The notes under the pieces are model-generated. The model did no database searches, had not been told where the DNA came from, and was given only the letters and a program-made list of their open reading frames with translations. Both the position numbers and the translations under genes were made by a program. A stretch of DNA of 64,000 nt from NCBI RefSeq assembly GCF_002564025.1, contig NZ_PDJH01000001.1, forward strand, positions 868,001 through 932,000, given 5' to 3'. This document shows, one piece after another, positions 7,946-18,067 of the stretch (its first letter is position 1; each line of letters begins with the position of its first letter). The DNA comes from Flavimobilis soli. GTDB taxonomy: Bacteria; Actinomycetota; Actinomycetes; Actinomycetales; Cellulomonadaceae.

Positions 7946-9721
7946 GTGCCCGCTATCACCAAGGTCCTGATCGCCAACCGAGGTGAGATCGCCGTCCGCG
8001 TCATCCGTGCATGCGCCGACGCCTCGATCGCCTCCGTCGCCGTCTACGCCGACCCCGACCGCGAAGCCCTCCACGTCCGCCTCGCGGACGAGGCCTTCGC
8101 GCTCGGCGGCGCACGCGCCCAGGAGACCTACCTCGACATCCCCAAGCTGATCGACGTCGCCCGCCGCAGCGGCGCCGACGCCGTCCACCCGGGCTACGGG
8201 TTCCTCGCCGAGAACGCCGCCTTCGCGCGCGCCGTGATCGACGCCGGGCTCGTGTGGGTCGGCCCCTCCCCCGACGCGATCGAGGCGCTCGGCGACAAGG
8301 TCAGCGCACGCCACATCGCGCAGCGCGCCGGCGCTCCCCTCGTGCCCGGCACGCCTGACCCCGTCGAGTCGGTCGCCGAGGTCGAGGAGTTCGCGCGCAC
8401 GCACGGCCTGCCCATCGCCATCAAGGCGGCGTTCGGCGGCGGCGGCCGCGGCCTCAAGGTCGCCCGCACCCACGAGGAGATCGCCGAGCTGTACGACTCG
8501 GCCGTCCGCGAGGCCACCGCGGCGTTCGGCCGCGGCGAGTGCTTCGTCGAGCGCTACCTCGACCGCCCACGCCACGTCGAGACCCAGTGCCTCGCCGACG
8601 CGCACGGCACCGTCGTCGTCGTCTCCACGCGCGACTGCTCGCTGCAGCGCCGCCACCAGAAGCTCGTCGAGGAGGCGCCCGCGCCGTTCCTCACGCCCGC
8701 CCAGGAGCAGCAGCTCGTCGAGGCGTCCAAGGCGATCCTCCGCGAGGCGGACTACGTCGGCGCCGGGACGTGCGAGTTCCTCGTCGGTACCGACGGCACG
8801 CTGTCCTTCCTCGAGGTCAACACCCGCCTCCAGGTCGAGCACACCGTGACCGAGGAGGTCACGGGCATCGACCTCGTGCGCGAGCAGCTCCGCGTCGCCG
8901 CGGGCGAGCCGCTCGGCTACGACTCCGTCGAGACGCGCGGGCACTCGTTCGAGTTCCGCCTCAACGGCGAGGACCCCGCCGCGGGCTTCCTGCCCGCCCC
9001 TGGCACGATCAGCCGCTTCGACCTGCCCGCCGGCCCCGGCGTGCGCGTCGACTCGGGCGTCACCCAGGGCGACGTCGTCTCGGGCGCGTTCGACTCGATG
9101 ATCGCCAAGCTCATCGTCACGGGCGCAGACCGCCACCAGGCCGCCCAGCGCGCCCGTCGTGCGCTACGTGAGCTGCGCATCGAGGGCATCCCGACCGTCG
9201 TCCCGTTCCACCGCGCCGTCATGGACTGCGAGGCGTTCGTCCCCGCGGGCGACGAGCCGTTCTCCGTGCACACCCGCTGGATCGAGACGGAGTTCACCGA
9301 GGAGCTCGCCGCGCTCGCGCCCGCCCCTGCGGCCGCCCAGACCGTCACGGCGCCCGAGCCGCCCGCGACCGAGCGCGTCGTCGTCGAGGTCGGGGGCAAG
9401 CGCCTCGAGGTCGTCATCCCCGCCGGGCTCAGCATGAAGCGCGGGGGTGGCTCGAGCCGCCCCCAGCGTTCGCGCCGCACCTCTGGACGACCGACGGCCC
9501 AGGCCTCGGGCGACACGCTCACGTCGCCGATGCAGGGCACGATCGTCAAGGTCGCCGTCGCCGAGGGCGACACGGTCGAGCAGGGCGACCTCGTCGTCGT
9601 GCTCGAGGCCATGAAGATGGAGCAGCCACTCGTCGCGCACCGCGCGGGCACGGTCACGGGCCTCGCGACCGCGGTCGGCGCGAGCGTCAGCGCGGGCACC
9701 GCGATCTGCTCGATCTCCTGA
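7946..9721 (+). CDS. accA3: Acyl-CoA carboxylase alpha subunit (biotin carboxylase plus biotin carrier domain)
   Basis: 591 aa. It carboxylates biotin with bicarbonate and ATP and carries it to the beta subunit. Order of domains: biotin carboxylase N-domain ([17 protein letters not shown]), ATP-grasp ([27 protein letters not shown]), a C-terminal carboxylase domain to about residue 450, a low-complexity linker rich in Ala/Pro/Arg (residues about 455-520), and a biotinyl domain with EAMKMEQP, biotinylated Lys near residue 557. It starts at GTG 7946. It probably serves several beta subunits, including the one at 1708. Substrate of the BirA encoded at 719-1591. Confidence 0.95.
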   Translation: MPAITKVLIANRGEIAVRVIRACADASIASVAVYADPDREALHVRLADEAFALGGARAQETYLDIPKLIDVARRSGADAVHPGYGFLAENAAFARAVIDAGLVWVGPSPDAIEALGDKVSARHIAQRAGAPLVPGTPDPVESVAEVEEFARTHGLPIAIKAAFGGGGRGLKVARTHEEIAELYDSAVREATAAFGRGECFVERYLDRPRHVETQCLADAHGTVVVVSTRDCSLQRRHQKLVEEAPAPFLTPAQEQQLVEASKAILREADYVGAGTCEFLVGTDGTLSFLEVNTRLQVEHTVTEEVTGIDLVREQLRVAAGEPLGYDSVETRGHSFEFRLNGEDPAAGFLPAPGTISRFDLPAGPGVRVDSGVTQGDVVSGAFDSMIAKLIVTGADRHQAAQRARRALRELRIEGIPTVVPFHRAVMDCEAFVPAGDEPFSVHTRWIETEFTEELAALAPAPAAAQTVTAPEPPATERVVVEVGGKRLEVVIPAGLSMKRGGGSSRPQRSRRTSGRPTAQASGDTLTSPMQGTIVKVAVAEGDTVEQGDLVVVLEAMKMEQPLVAHRAGTVTGLATAVGASVSAGTAICSIS

Positions 9722-9782
9722 CGGACCCGCCGCGTCCGGTGGGCGACAGGTCCCGCCTGCCTGCCCGCCGCGCGGCGTACCG

Positions 9783-9812
9783 TTGACCCGTCTGCTGTTT
9801 CGACCCTAGGGA
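9783..9812 (+). promoter_or_regulatory. Putative pgi promoter TTGACC-N18-TAGGGA
   Basis: TTGACC at 9783-9788 and TAGGGA at 9807-9812, just before the GTG at 9818. The same AGGGAG bases could instead act as a ribosome binding site, so the -10 is uncertain. Confidence 0.35.
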
Positions 9813-9817
9813 GAGCT

Positions 9818-11500
9818 GTGCCCACCTCACCGATCGACGCCACCACCACGGCCGCCTGGCGCGACCTCACCGCGCACCGCGACGAGTTCCGTGGCGACCT
9901 TCGCGGATGGTTCGAGTCCGACCCGCAGCGCGCGGCGCGCCTGACCCGCACCGCGGGCGACCTGCACGTCGACCTGTCGAAGAACCTCGTCACCGACGAG
10001 ACCCTCGCGATCCTCGTCCGTCTCGCCGAGGAGGTCGACCTGCGCGGCCGCACCGAGGCGATGTTCACGGGCGAGCACATCAACGTCACCGAGGACCGCG
10101 CCGTCCTGCACACCGCGCTGCGCCGCCCCAAGGGCATGACCCCGGCCCTCACGGTCGACGGTCAGGACGTGGACGGCGACGTCCAGGCCGTCCTCGAGAA
10201 GGTCTACGCGTTCGCCGACAAGGTCCGCTCGGGCGAGTGGACCGGCGTGACCGGCAAGGCCGTCAAGACGGTCGTCAACATCGGCATCGGTGGCTCCGAC
10301 CTCGGCCCCGTCATGGCGTACGAGGCGCTCAAGCCGTACGCGGGCGACATCGAGCTGCGCTTCGTGTCGAACATCGACCCGTCCGACGTCGCCGAGACGG
10401 TCCGCGACCTCGACCCCGAGACGACGCTGTTCATCGTCGCGTCCAAGACCTTCGGCACGCTCGAGACCCTCACGAACGCGCGCCTCGCGCGCGAGTGGCT
10501 CTGGGAGACCCTCGCCGCCGCGGGCGCGATCGACACGTCCGAGGAGAGCCGCAACGGCGCCGTCGCGAAGCACTTCGTCGCCGTGTCCACGGCGCTCGAC
10601 AAGGTCGCCGCCTTCGGCATCGACCCCGAGAACGCGTTCGGCTTCTGGGACTGGGTCGGCGGCCGCTACTCCGTCACCTCGGCCATCGGCACGAGCCTCG
10701 CGATCGCGATCGGCCCCGACGGCTTCCGCGACTTCCTCGCAGGCTTCCACACGATGGACGAGCACTTCCGCAACGCGCCGTTCGAGCAGAACGTGCCCGT
10801 CCTCATGGGCCTGCTCAACGTCTGGTACGTCAACTTCCTCGACGCGCACACGCACGCCGTCCTGCCGTACGCGCAGTACCTGCACCGCTTCGCGGCGTAC
10901 CTGCAGCAGATGACCATGGAGTCGAACGGCAAGTCGGTCCGCTGGGACGGCTCGCCCGTGACGACGCAGACCGGTGAGATCTTCTGGGGCGAGCCCGGCA
11001 CGAACGGCCAGCACGCCTTCTACCAGCTCATCCACCAGGGCACGCGCCTCGTCCCGGCGGACTTCATCGCCGTCGCGACGCCCGCGCACCCGCTGCGCGA
11101 CGGCGACGCGGACGTCCACGAGCTGTTCCTGTCGAACTTCTTCGCACAGACGAAGGCGCTCGCCTTCGGCAAGACGGCCGACGAGGTCCGTGCGGAGGGC
11201 ACGCCCGAGGAGCTCGTCTCCGCGCGCGTGTTCTCGGGCAACCGCCCGACGACGTCGATCATGGCGCCGTCGCTCACGCCGTCGGTCCTGGGCCAGCTCA
11301 TCGCGCTGTACGAGCACATCACGTTCGTCCAGGGCATCGTCTGGGGCATCGACTCGTTCGACCAGTGGGGCGTCGAGCTCGGCAAGAAGCTCGCGATGGA
11401 GATCGCTCCTGCGGTCGGCGGCGACACCGACGCGCTGTCCGCCCAGGACCCGTCCACGCGCGGCCTGATCGAGTACTACCTGGCGAACCGCACGCGCTGA
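9818..11500 (+). CDS. pgi: Glucose-6-phosphate isomerase
   Basis: 560 aa, normal for the long bacterial form. Interconverts glucose-6-phosphate and fructose-6-phosphate in glycolysis and gluconeogenesis, in the cytoplasm. Clear motifs: [44 protein letters not shown], the catalytic Glu/His region [11 protein letters not shown] and [16 protein letters not shown], and the C-terminal signature [11 protein letters not shown]. The start is GTG 9818, preceded by AGGGAG. Single-gene transcript closed by the hairpin at 11514-11549. Confidence 0.96.
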   Translation: MPTSPIDATTTAAWRDLTAHRDEFRGDLRGWFESDPQRAARLTRTAGDLHVDLSKNLVTDETLAILVRLAEEVDLRGRTEAMFTGEHINVTEDRAVLHTALRRPKGMTPALTVDGQDVDGDVQAVLEKVYAFADKVRSGEWTGVTGKAVKTVVNIGIGGSDLGPVMAYEALKPYAGDIELRFVSNIDPSDVAETVRDLDPETTLFIVASKTFGTLETLTNARLAREWLWETLAAAGAIDTSEESRNGAVAKHFVAVSTALDKVAAFGIDPENAFGFWDWVGGRYSVTSAIGTSLAIAIGPDGFRDFLAGFHTMDEHFRNAPFEQNVPVLMGLLNVWYVNFLDAHTHAVLPYAQYLHRFAAYLQQMTMESNGKSVRWDGSPVTTQTGEIFWGEPGTNGQHAFYQLIHQGTRLVPADFIAVATPAHPLRDGDADVHELFLSNFFAQTKALAFGKTADEVRAEGTPEELVSARVFSGNRPTTSIMAPSLTPSVLGQLIALYEHITFVQGIVWGIDSFDQWGVELGKKLAMEIAPAVGGDTDALSAQDPSTRGLIEYYLANRTR

Positions 11501-11513
11501 CGCGATCGCCTCG

Positions 11514-11549
11514 ACGACGGCCGCCCCGCACCTGCGGGGCGGCCGTCGT
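11514..11549 (+). terminator. Strong terminator hairpin after pgi
   Basis: A perfect 17-bp inverted repeat (ACGACGGCCGCCCCGCA and its complement) separated by only CC, 13 bp after the pgi stop. No T-run follows. Confidence 0.75.
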
Positions 11550-11612
11550 GCGTCCATGGCCGCCCGTGCAGCACCGTCCCGTCCCGGACGGGCCTTCGCG
11601 CGACGGGCGGGA

Positions 11613-11618
11613 TACCGT
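11613..11618 (+). promoter_or_regulatory. -10 element TACCGT of the Nudix gene, leaderless layout
   Basis: TACCGT ends 7 nt before the ATG at 11626; no ribosome binding site. Confidence 0.4.
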
Positions 11619-11625
11619 CGTCACC

Positions 11626-12135
11626 ATGGATCTTCGGCACGTCAGACGCCCCGGCGACGGCTGGCTCGACTGCGCGTGCGGGCAGAAGCACTGGGGTCTG
11701 AACGGGGCCGCAGGGTTGCTGCTCGCCCGCTCGGTCACGCTGGACGACGGCGAGGCTCGCGTCGAGGTCGTGCTGCAGCACCGCGCGGTGTGGTCGCACC
11801 ACGGCGGCACGTGGGGCGTGCCGGGCGGAGCGATCGCGCCGGACGAGACGCCGACCGAGGGCGCTCTGCGGGAGGCGCACGAGGAGGCGGGGATCGAGCC
11901 CGCGGACGTCGTCGTCCGCTCGACGCACGTCCTCGACCACGGCACCTGGTCGTACACGACGGTCGTCGGGGTGCTCCGCCCCGGTGCGTCCGCCACGGTC
12001 CGGGAGGCCGACGACGAGAGCCTCGAGGTGCGCTGGGTCCCGGTCGAGGACGTCGTCGACCTCCCTCTCCTTCCCGCGTTCGGCGACGCGTGGCCGGTGC
12101 TCCGGTCCGAGGTCCTGGCCGCAGGACCAGCGTGA
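11626..12135 (+). CDS. Nudix hydrolase
   Basis: 169 aa. Nudix enzymes cleave nucleoside diphosphates linked to another group. The Nudix box (G-x5-E-x7-REUXEEXGU) is complete at residues about 66-88, with core REAHEEAG and the preceding WGVPGGAI. The N-terminus has a Cys/His cluster (WLDCACGQKHWG) that could bind a metal. The ATG at 11626 follows an apparent -10 directly; longer in-frame upstream sequence would run through the pgi terminator and is not used. Substrate not predictable. Confidence 0.88.
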   Translation: MDLRHVRRPGDGWLDCACGQKHWGLNGAAGLLLARSVTLDDGEARVEVVLQHRAVWSHHGGTWGVPGGAIAPDETPTEGALREAHEEAGIEPADVVVRSTHVLDHGTWSYTTVVGVLRPGASATVREADDESLEVRWVPVEDVVDLPLLPAFGDAWPVLRSEVLAAGPA

Positions 12136-12237
12136 TCTTGCGTCTCCGCCGCTGAGCGCGAGCCGAGCCCCAGGGCTCGTCACGACACGTCACGCCCAAT
12201 ATGCAACAGGGGCGTGCGCTAAATGCCCTGACAGGAG

Positions 12238-12270
12238 TACGCTCGCGACAGCTCGGTAAGGCTTCCCTTA
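12238..12270 (+). promoter_or_regulatory. efe promoter -10 with DtxR/IdeR-type iron box
   Basis: CTCGGTAAGGCTTCCCTTA at 12252-12270 matches 13 of 19 positions of the DtxR/IdeR consensus TTAGGTTAGGCTAACCTAA, including both central halves. A TACGCT -10 candidate at 12238-12243 puts the start of transcription inside or next to the box, as expected for iron-dependent repression. The efeU start is 46 bp downstream of the box. Confidence 0.6.
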
Positions 12271-12315
12271 GAAGACGTGCCGGCAACCGCTACCCACGTC
12301 CGAAGGACAGCACCC

Positions 12316-13161
12316 GTGCTCGCGAACTTCCTCATCGGCCTGCGCGAAGGCCTCGAGGCCGCGCTCGTCGTCAGCATCCTCGTCGCCTACCTGGTCAAGA
12401 CCGGTCGGCGCGACCTCCTGCCCGCCCTCTGGGCCGGGGTCGGCATCGCGGCTCTCGTCTCGCTCGGCTTCGGTGCGGCGCTCACGTTCGGCCCCAAGGG
12501 GCTGAGCTTCGAGGCGCAGGAGGCGATCGGCGGCACCCTCTCGATCGTCGCCGTCGGCCTCATCACCTGGATGATCTTCTGGATGGGCAAGACCGCCCGC
12601 CACCTCAAGGCCGACCTGCACCACCGCCTCGACGACGCCGTCGCCGCGGGCAAGGGTGCCGTCGTCGTCATGGCGCTCCTCGCCGTCGGGCGCGAAGGCC
12701 TCGAGACGGCCCTCTTCCTCTGGGCCGGCGCGAAGGCGACGGGAGCGAGCACCAGCCCACTCCTCGGCGCGGTCCTCGGCCTCGCGGTCGCGGTCGCGCT
12801 CGGCTGGGCCGTCTACCGCGGCGCCGTCCGCCTCGACCTGCGGCTGTTCTTCGCCTGGACCGGAGTCCTCCTGATCGTCATCGCCGCGGGTGTCCTCGCC
12901 TACGGCGTCCACGACCTGCAGGAGGCCGGCATCGTCCCCGGCCTGCACACGATCGCGTTCGACGTGTCAGCCCAGGTACCGCCGTCGTCCTGGTACGCGA
13001 CGCTCCTCAAGGGCGTCTTCAACTTCTCCCCCGTGACGACATGGCTCGAGGCGCTCGCCTGGCTCCTGTTCGTCGTCCCGGTCATGACGCTGTTCGTGCG
13101 CAGCGTCTGGTTCACCCCGGCGCCCGCACGCGCTCCGGCGCCCGTCGCAGCCGCAGCCTGA
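12316..13161 (+). CDS. efeU: Iron permease EfeU (FTR1 family)
   Basis: 281 aa from GTG 12316, preceded by GAAGGACAG; the protein then begins directly with the conserved first membrane segment VLANFLIGLREGLEAALVV. An in-frame GTG at 12277 would add 13 polar residues and lies too close to the iron box. Seven membrane segments are predictable. The two REXXE iron-translocation motifs are present: REGLE in the first helix and REGLE again in GREGLETALFLW. EfeU is the inner membrane channel for ferric iron in the EfeUOB system. First gene of efeUOB. Confidence 0.95.
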   Translation: MLANFLIGLREGLEAALVVSILVAYLVKTGRRDLLPALWAGVGIAALVSLGFGAALTFGPKGLSFEAQEAIGGTLSIVAVGLITWMIFWMGKTARHLKADLHHRLDDAVAAGKGAVVVMALLAVGREGLETALFLWAGAKATGASTSPLLGAVLGLAVAVALGWAVYRGAVRLDLRLFFAWTGVLLIVIAAGVLAYGVHDLQEAGIVPGLHTIAFDVSAQVPPSSWYATLLKGVFNFSPVTTWLEALAWLLFVVPVMTLFVRSVWFTPAPARAPAPVAAAA

Positions 13162-13327
13162 CCACCGGCACGAGCCGGCGCACGACCGCCCGGCCGCCAG
13201 GCCCGGCCCGTCGACGGAGCTGCTCCGCGCGATCACGCTCGAGCGAGCCCGCCCAGGCCCCAGCACGCACTGCCCACCTGACGCCGCCCGGCGAGACCCG
13301 CCGTCCGGCACGACACGAAGGACAGCC

Positions 13328-14554
13328 ATGACCCACCCCACCGGACGCGGCCGAGCCGCCCGCCTCCTCCCCGCGCTCGCCGCCATCGCCCTCGTCCCGT
13401 CGCTCGCGGCGTGCGTCGACAACGCCCCGAGCACGGACGCGACCGGCACCGCGGGTGCGCCGTCGTCCCTCACGGTCGACTCCTCCGCGGACGCGTGCAC
13501 GCTGTCCGCGACCACCGCGCCGTCGGGCAACCTCGTCTTCACCGTGACGAACAGCGGCTCCGACGTGACCGAGTTCTACCTGCTCGCCGACGACGGCCTG
13601 CGCATCGTCGCCGAGGTCGAGAACATCGGCCCCGGCCTCTCCCGCGACCTGGTCACGGTCGCGAAGCCGGGCGACTACTTCACCGCCTGCAAGCCCGGCA
13701 TGGTCGGCGACGGCATCCGCGCGCCGTTCACCGTCACCGACTCGGGCGCCGACGTCGCCCCGACCGGCGAGCTCGCCGAGCAGATCGCCGTCGCGACGAC
13801 CGGCTACGTCGCCTACATCAAGGACCAGACCGAGCAGCTGCTCAGCGGGACCGAGGCGTTCGTCGACGCCTACAAGGCGGGCGACGACGACGAGGCGCGC
13901 ACGCTCTACGCCCCGACGCGCGTCCACTGGGAGCGCATCGAGCCCGTCGCCGAGTCGTTCGGCGACCTCGACCCCCGCATGGACCTGCGCGAGGCCGACC
14001 TCGCCGACGGCGAGAAGTGGACCGGGTGGCACCTCCTCGAGAAGGACCTGTGGCAGCCCGACGCCGCCGCGAACGGCGGCGAGGAGTACGTCCCGCTCAC
14101 CGATACCGAGCGCACGAAGCACGCCGACCAGCTCCTCGCCGACACGCAGGAGCTCTTCGACCGGACCCACTCCGACGAGTTCGCCGCAGAGATCACGGCC
14201 GACTTCATCGGCAACGGCGCGAAGGGCCTGCTCGACGAGGTCGCGACGGGCAAGGTCACGGGCGAGGAGGAGATCTGGTCGCACACCGACCTGTGGGACT
14301 TCCAGGCGAACGTCGACGGCGCGCGGGTCGCGTACGACGGGCTGCGCGACGTCGTCGTCTCCAAGGACGCGACGCTCGCCGAGGACCTCGACGCGCGCTT
14401 CACGGAGCTGCAGGGCCTGCTCGACCAGCACCGCGACGGCGACGCCTTCGTCCTGTACACCGAGCTCGACGACGCCCAGGTCAAGGAGCTGTCCGTCGCG
14501 GTCGACGCCCTGAGCGAGCCGCTGTCCCGCCTGACGGCCGCGGTCGTCCTGTAG
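13328..14554 (+). CDS. efeO: Iron uptake lipoprotein EfeO (cupredoxin plus imelysin domain)
   Basis: 408 aa. Lipoprotein signal with lipobox LAAC, lipidated Cys at residue 29. Residues about 45-140 form the cupredoxin-like domain (LVFTVTNSGSDVTEFYLL); the rest is an M75/imelysin-like helical domain containing HWERIEPVAESFGDLDPRMD and the conserved GWHLLEKDLW segment. It is an extracytoplasmic, membrane-anchored partner of EfeU that binds iron. It follows efeU after 166 bp, a gap with no recognisable element, and is probably in the same transcript. Confidence 0.94.
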   Translation: MTHPTGRGRAARLLPALAAIALVPSLAACVDNAPSTDATGTAGAPSSLTVDSSADACTLSATTAPSGNLVFTVTNSGSDVTEFYLLADDGLRIVAEVENIGPGLSRDLVTVAKPGDYFTACKPGMVGDGIRAPFTVTDSGADVAPTGELAEQIAVATTGYVAYIKDQTEQLLSGTEAFVDAYKAGDDDEARTLYAPTRVHWERIEPVAESFGDLDPRMDLREADLADGEKWTGWHLLEKDLWQPDAAANGGEEYVPLTDTERTKHADQLLADTQELFDRTHSDEFAAEITADFIGNGAKGLLDEVATGKVTGEEEIWSHTDLWDFQANVDGARVAYDGLRDVVVSKDATLAEDLDARFTELQGLLDQHRDGDAFVLYTELDDAQVKELSVAVDALSEPLSRLTAAVVL

Positions 14555-14579
14555 CCCGCCACGCAGCACCGAGGTGACC

Positions 14580-15920
14580 ATGACCGACGACACGGAACCG
14601 CAGCCCGAGGGTGAGCCGACGTCGTCCCTGTCCCGGCGAGGCCTGCTCGGCCTCGCCGGGGCAGGGCTCGCAACCGTGGGGCTGGGCGGCCTGGGCGGGT
14701 ACGCCGTCGCGGGCGGCCGCGCGGCCGGGTCCGCCAGCACGGCGGCCCCCGCGGGACGGACCTACGCGTTCACCGGCGCCCACCAGGCGGGCATCGTCAC
14801 GCCCGCGCAGGACCGGCTGCACTTCGCCGCGTTCGACGTCACGACGACGAGCCGCACGGCGCTCGAGACGCTCCTGCGCCGTTGGACGTACGCTGCGGAC
14901 CGCATGGTCCGCGGGCTGCCCGCCGGTGACCTCGGTCCGTCGTCGGGCCCGTACGACGCGCCGCCCGACGACACGGGTGAGGCCGACGGTCTGCCGCCGT
15001 CAGGCCTGACGATCACGTTCGGCTTCGGCCCGTCCCTCTTCGTCGACGCCGACGGACGCGACCGCTTCGGCCTCGCCGACCGGCGCCCGGCTCTCCTGAA
15101 GGACCTGCCGCACTTCCCCGGCGACACGCTCGACCCCGCACGCACCGGCGGCGACCTGTGCATCCAGGCGTGCGCCGACGACCCGCAGGTCGCCGTGCAC
15201 GCCGTGCGCAACCTGTCCCGGCTCGCGTTCGGCACCGCGGCGATCCGCTGGAGCCAGCTCGGGTACGGCCGCACGTCCTCGACGTCGACCGCGCAGACAA
15301 CGCCGCGCAACCTGTTCGGCTTCAAGGACGGGACCGCGAACATCATGGCCGAGGATACGGCCGAGCTCGACACGCACGTGTGGGTCTCCCCCGACGACGA
15401 CCCCGCCGCGTCGTGGCTCGCCGGCGGCTCGTACCTCGTCGCCCGCCGCATCCGGATGACGATCGAGACGTGGGACCGGGCACCGCTGCGCGAGCAGGAG
15501 ACGCTCGTCGGCCGCACGAAGGGCTCGGGCGCGCCCCTCTCGGGCGGTGAGGAGCACACAGACCCCGACTTCACGATGACCGGCCGCGGCGGGGCGCCGC
15601 TGATCGATCCCGCGTCGCACGTCGCGATGGCGCACCCGCGCAACAACGGCGGGGTGCGCATGCTGCGCCGCGGCTACAACTACACGGACGGCTCCGACGG
15701 CCTCGGGCGCCTCGACGCCGGGCTGTTCTTCATCGCGTTCGTGCGCGACCCCGCGACGCAGTACGTGCCGATGCAGACGGCGATGGCACGCGGGGACCTG
15801 CTCTCCGAGTACCTGCGGCACACGGGCTCGGGCCTGTTCGCCGTCCCGCCGGGCGTGCCCGACGGAGCCCGGCTGTCCCCGACCGACGGCGCTTTCGTCG
15901 GGGAGCAGCTCTTCGCCTGA
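14580..15920 (+). CDS. efeB: Deferrochelatase/peroxidase EfeB (Dyp-type, Tat-exported)
   Basis: 446 aa. Twin-arginine signal SRRGLLGLAGAGLATVG (Arg19-Arg20) followed by a hydrophobic stretch, so the protein is exported folded with haem. Dyp-type peroxidase motif GFKDGTANIM (GxxDG) and the proximal His in SHVAMAHPRNNGG are present. Proposed role: oxidation of ferrous iron or release of iron from haem for EfeU. The ATG at 14580 is chosen because AGGTGA sits 3-6 nt upstream; the GTG 6 nt earlier lacks one. Last gene of efeUOB, 25 bp after efeO. Confidence 0.94.
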   Translation: MTDDTEPQPEGEPTSSLSRRGLLGLAGAGLATVGLGGLGGYAVAGGRAAGSASTAAPAGRTYAFTGAHQAGIVTPAQDRLHFAAFDVTTTSRTALETLLRRWTYAADRMVRGLPAGDLGPSSGPYDAPPDDTGEADGLPPSGLTITFGFGPSLFVDADGRDRFGLADRRPALLKDLPHFPGDTLDPARTGGDLCIQACADDPQVAVHAVRNLSRLAFGTAAIRWSQLGYGRTSSTSTAQTTPRNLFGFKDGTANIMAEDTAELDTHVWVSPDDDPAASWLAGGSYLVARRIRMTIETWDRAPLREQETLVGRTKGSGAPLSGGEEHTDPDFTMTGRGGAPLIDPASHVAMAHPRNNGGVRMLRRGYNYTDGSDGLGRLDAGLFFIAFVRDPATQYVPMQTAMARGDLLSEYLRHTGSGLFAVPPGVPDGARLSPTDGAFVGEQLFA

Positions 15921-16031
15921 GGGCGGGGCGAAGCGTGTCCTGCGATGCGCCCCTGACCGGCACGGACGTGGGCACGGGGACGCGTCGACGCTGGACCACC
16001 GCACCGCGCGGGTCAGCGGCACTGCCGCGGG

Positions 16032-16037
16032 TACGCT
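16032..16037 (+). promoter_or_regulatory. -10 element TACGCT of the EEP gene, leaderless layout
   Basis: TACGCT ends 7 nt before the ATG at 16045; no ribosome binding site is visible. Confidence 0.4.
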
Positions 16038-16044
16038 CGCGCTC

Positions 16045-18063
16045 ATGACCTTCCCGCGCAAGGCCGCCGCCTCCTTCACCCTGCTTGCCCTCGTCGCGGC
16101 GATCGCCGTCGAGCTGGTCCGTGCGACCGGCCCGATGTTCGACCGCGCGTTCAGCGCGGGCATCGTCGTCGTCGCCCTCACGGCGCTCGGCACGTACGTC
16201 GCGCCGGGCCTCGTCGCGGCCCTCCTCGTCCGCGGCCGCCCGGTCACCGGGCGGACGGTCCTCGTCGGTGTCGCGCTGCTCGCGGTCGCCCGCGTGGCCG
16301 TCCAGGCGACGGGAGGCGTCCCGCGCTACTGGGTGACGCTCGCCGCCGCGGCCCTCGCGATCGGGGTGCTCGTCGTCGCGGTCGTGCGGTCCGTCCGCGT
16401 GCTCGGCGCGGCGCCCGCCGCCCTCGCCGTCACGATCGGCGCGGCGCTCGCGACAGGGGTGTCGCTCGTGCTGGGTACGTGGGACGCGATCTGGCGCTCC
16501 GGCGCGGGCGGCTGGGTGCCCACGGCGCTGATGCTCGCCGCCGCGGTCGCGTGCGCGTGGGCCGTGCGGGCCGACGACACGACCGGCGCCGCAGACGCGC
16601 GTCCCGGCCGCCTCTGGGTGCTCGGCCCGTACCTCGGCGTCACGCTCATGGTCGTCCTCAACCCCGCGTACCTCGCGTCGCAGCTCGGTCTGCCCCTGAC
16701 GGTCGTCACGATCGCGCTCGGCGCAGGCGGCGTCCTCGCCGCGGCCCTGACGCTGTGGTCGCTCCCGCGCCAGGCGGCGTTCCTCCCGGCCGCGCTGCGC
16801 GCGGTCGTCCTCGTCGCCGCGGCGGCGTTCGTGCTCTTCCCGGTCACCGCCGAGGGCGAGGCTGCGGGGACGCTCCTGGCGATCGGCCTCGCGGTCGTCG
16901 TCGCGCTGCTCGTCGCCGTGAGCACGACGTCGCTCGCGACCGCGTGGGACGGCGCCGCCCAGGAGCGCGGCCCGCGCCGTGCGGGCGCCGCCCTCGCCGG
17001 CACCGCGAGCGCGGTCGGGCTCGGCATCATCCTTCCGCTCCTCGTGTACCAGGTGGACTACGACGTCCCGCTCGGCTTCCCGAACGCTCTTGTGATCCTC
17101 GCTGCGGTGGTCGTCGTCGCGCTCGGCGGGCTGCGTCGCGGCACGCGGCCCGCCGGCGTCCCGGCACACGCTGCCGGCGACCCGGCCCACGCCGTCGACG
17201 GCCCCGCGGAGCCAGCGGGCACCCGCTCGGCGTGGCTGCCCGCGGTCCCCGTGCTCGCCGTCGCAGCAGCGCTCGTCCTCGCGGGTGCCGTCGTCAACCG
17301 CGTGCAGGTCGAGCAGCCGGCACGCGTCGCGGGCGGCGCGCCTGACGCACCGATCACCGTGCTCGACTGGAACCTGCACTACGGGGTCACGCAGGAGCCC
17401 GGCTTCGACCTCGGCCGCATGGCCGACGTCATCAACGCGTCAGGCGCCCAGGTCGTCGCGCTCCAAGAGGTCTCGCGCGGGTGGATCATGGGCGGCGGCG
17501 CCGACATGCTGACCTACCTCGAGCGCGCGACGGGCATGCGCGCCGTCGCCGCGCCCGCCGCGGACCGCCAGTTCGTCAACGCGCTGCTCGTCTCGCCGTC
17601 GGTCGGCGAGCCGCAGGACGTCGTCCGAACGCGCCTGCCCTACGGCGACGGGCCGCAGCAGCGCTCCGCGATCACGGCGACCGTGCGCAACGACGCGGGC
17701 ACGCCGTTCGTCGTGACGAGCGCGCACCTGCAGCACCGTGACGAGAACACCCCGACGCGGCTGCAGCAGCTCGACGTGCTCATGTCCGCGGACATCGCGT
17801 CCTCCCCTGCGGCCGTGCTCGCCGGTGACTTCAACTCCGAGCCTGGCTGGGCCGAGATCGACTACGTCCAGGCGGCGGGCTACGTCTCGGCCCAGGACAC
17901 CGCCGGCGACCCGAGCCACCTGACGTTCCCGGCGTGGGAGCCCGAGGTCCGCATCGACTGGGTGTTCGGCAAGGGTGTGACGTTCTCCGACGTGCAGGTC
18001 CTCCCGGACGGCGGGTCCGACCACCGCGGGATCCTCGCGACCGTGCATCCCGTGGTGGACTAG
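16045..18063 (+). CDS. Polytopic membrane protein with C-terminal endonuclease/exonuclease/phosphatase (EEP) domain
   Basis: 672 aa. Residues 1 to about 425 are a run of roughly ten or more hydrophobic segments (first: SFTLLALVAAIAVELV; last: LAVAAALVLAGAVV). Residues about 435-672 are an EEP domain, which should lie outside or at the membrane: LDWNLHYGVTQEPG, ALQEVSRGW with the metal-binding Glu, SAHLQH, LAGDFNSEPGW with the Asp/Asn pair, and the terminal GGSDHRGILA with the catalytic Asp/His. Such domains cleave phosphodiesters in nucleic acids, sphingomyelin or phosphoinositides; the substrate here is unknown. Resembles actinobacterial membrane-anchored EEP proteins. Confidence 0.88.
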   Translation: MTFPRKAAASFTLLALVAAIAVELVRATGPMFDRAFSAGIVVVALTALGTYVAPGLVAALLVRGRPVTGRTVLVGVALLAVARVAVQATGGVPRYWVTLAAAALAIGVLVVAVVRSVRVLGAAPAALAVTIGAALATGVSLVLGTWDAIWRSGAGGWVPTALMLAAAVACAWAVRADDTTGAADARPGRLWVLGPYLGVTLMVVLNPAYLASQLGLPLTVVTIALGAGGVLAAALTLWSLPRQAAFLPAALRAVVLVAAAAFVLFPVTAEGEAAGTLLAIGLAVVVALLVAVSTTSLATAWDGAAQERGPRRAGAALAGTASAVGLGIILPLLVYQVDYDVPLGFPNALVILAAVVVVALGGLRRGTRPAGVPAHAAGDPAHAVDGPAEPAGTRSAWLPAVPVLAVAAALVLAGAVVNRVQVEQPARVAGGAPDAPITVLDWNLHYGVTQEPGFDLGRMADVINASGAQVVALQEVSRGWIMGGGADMLTYLERATGMRAVAAPAADRQFVNALLVSPSVGEPQDVVRTRLPYGDGPQQRSAITATVRNDAGTPFVVTSAHLQHRDENTPTRLQQLDVLMSADIASSPAAVLAGDFNSEPGWAEIDYVQAAGYVSAQDTAGDPSHLTFPAWEPEVRIDWVFGKGVTFSDVQVLPDGGSDHRGILATVHPVVD

Positions 18064-18067
18064 GACC

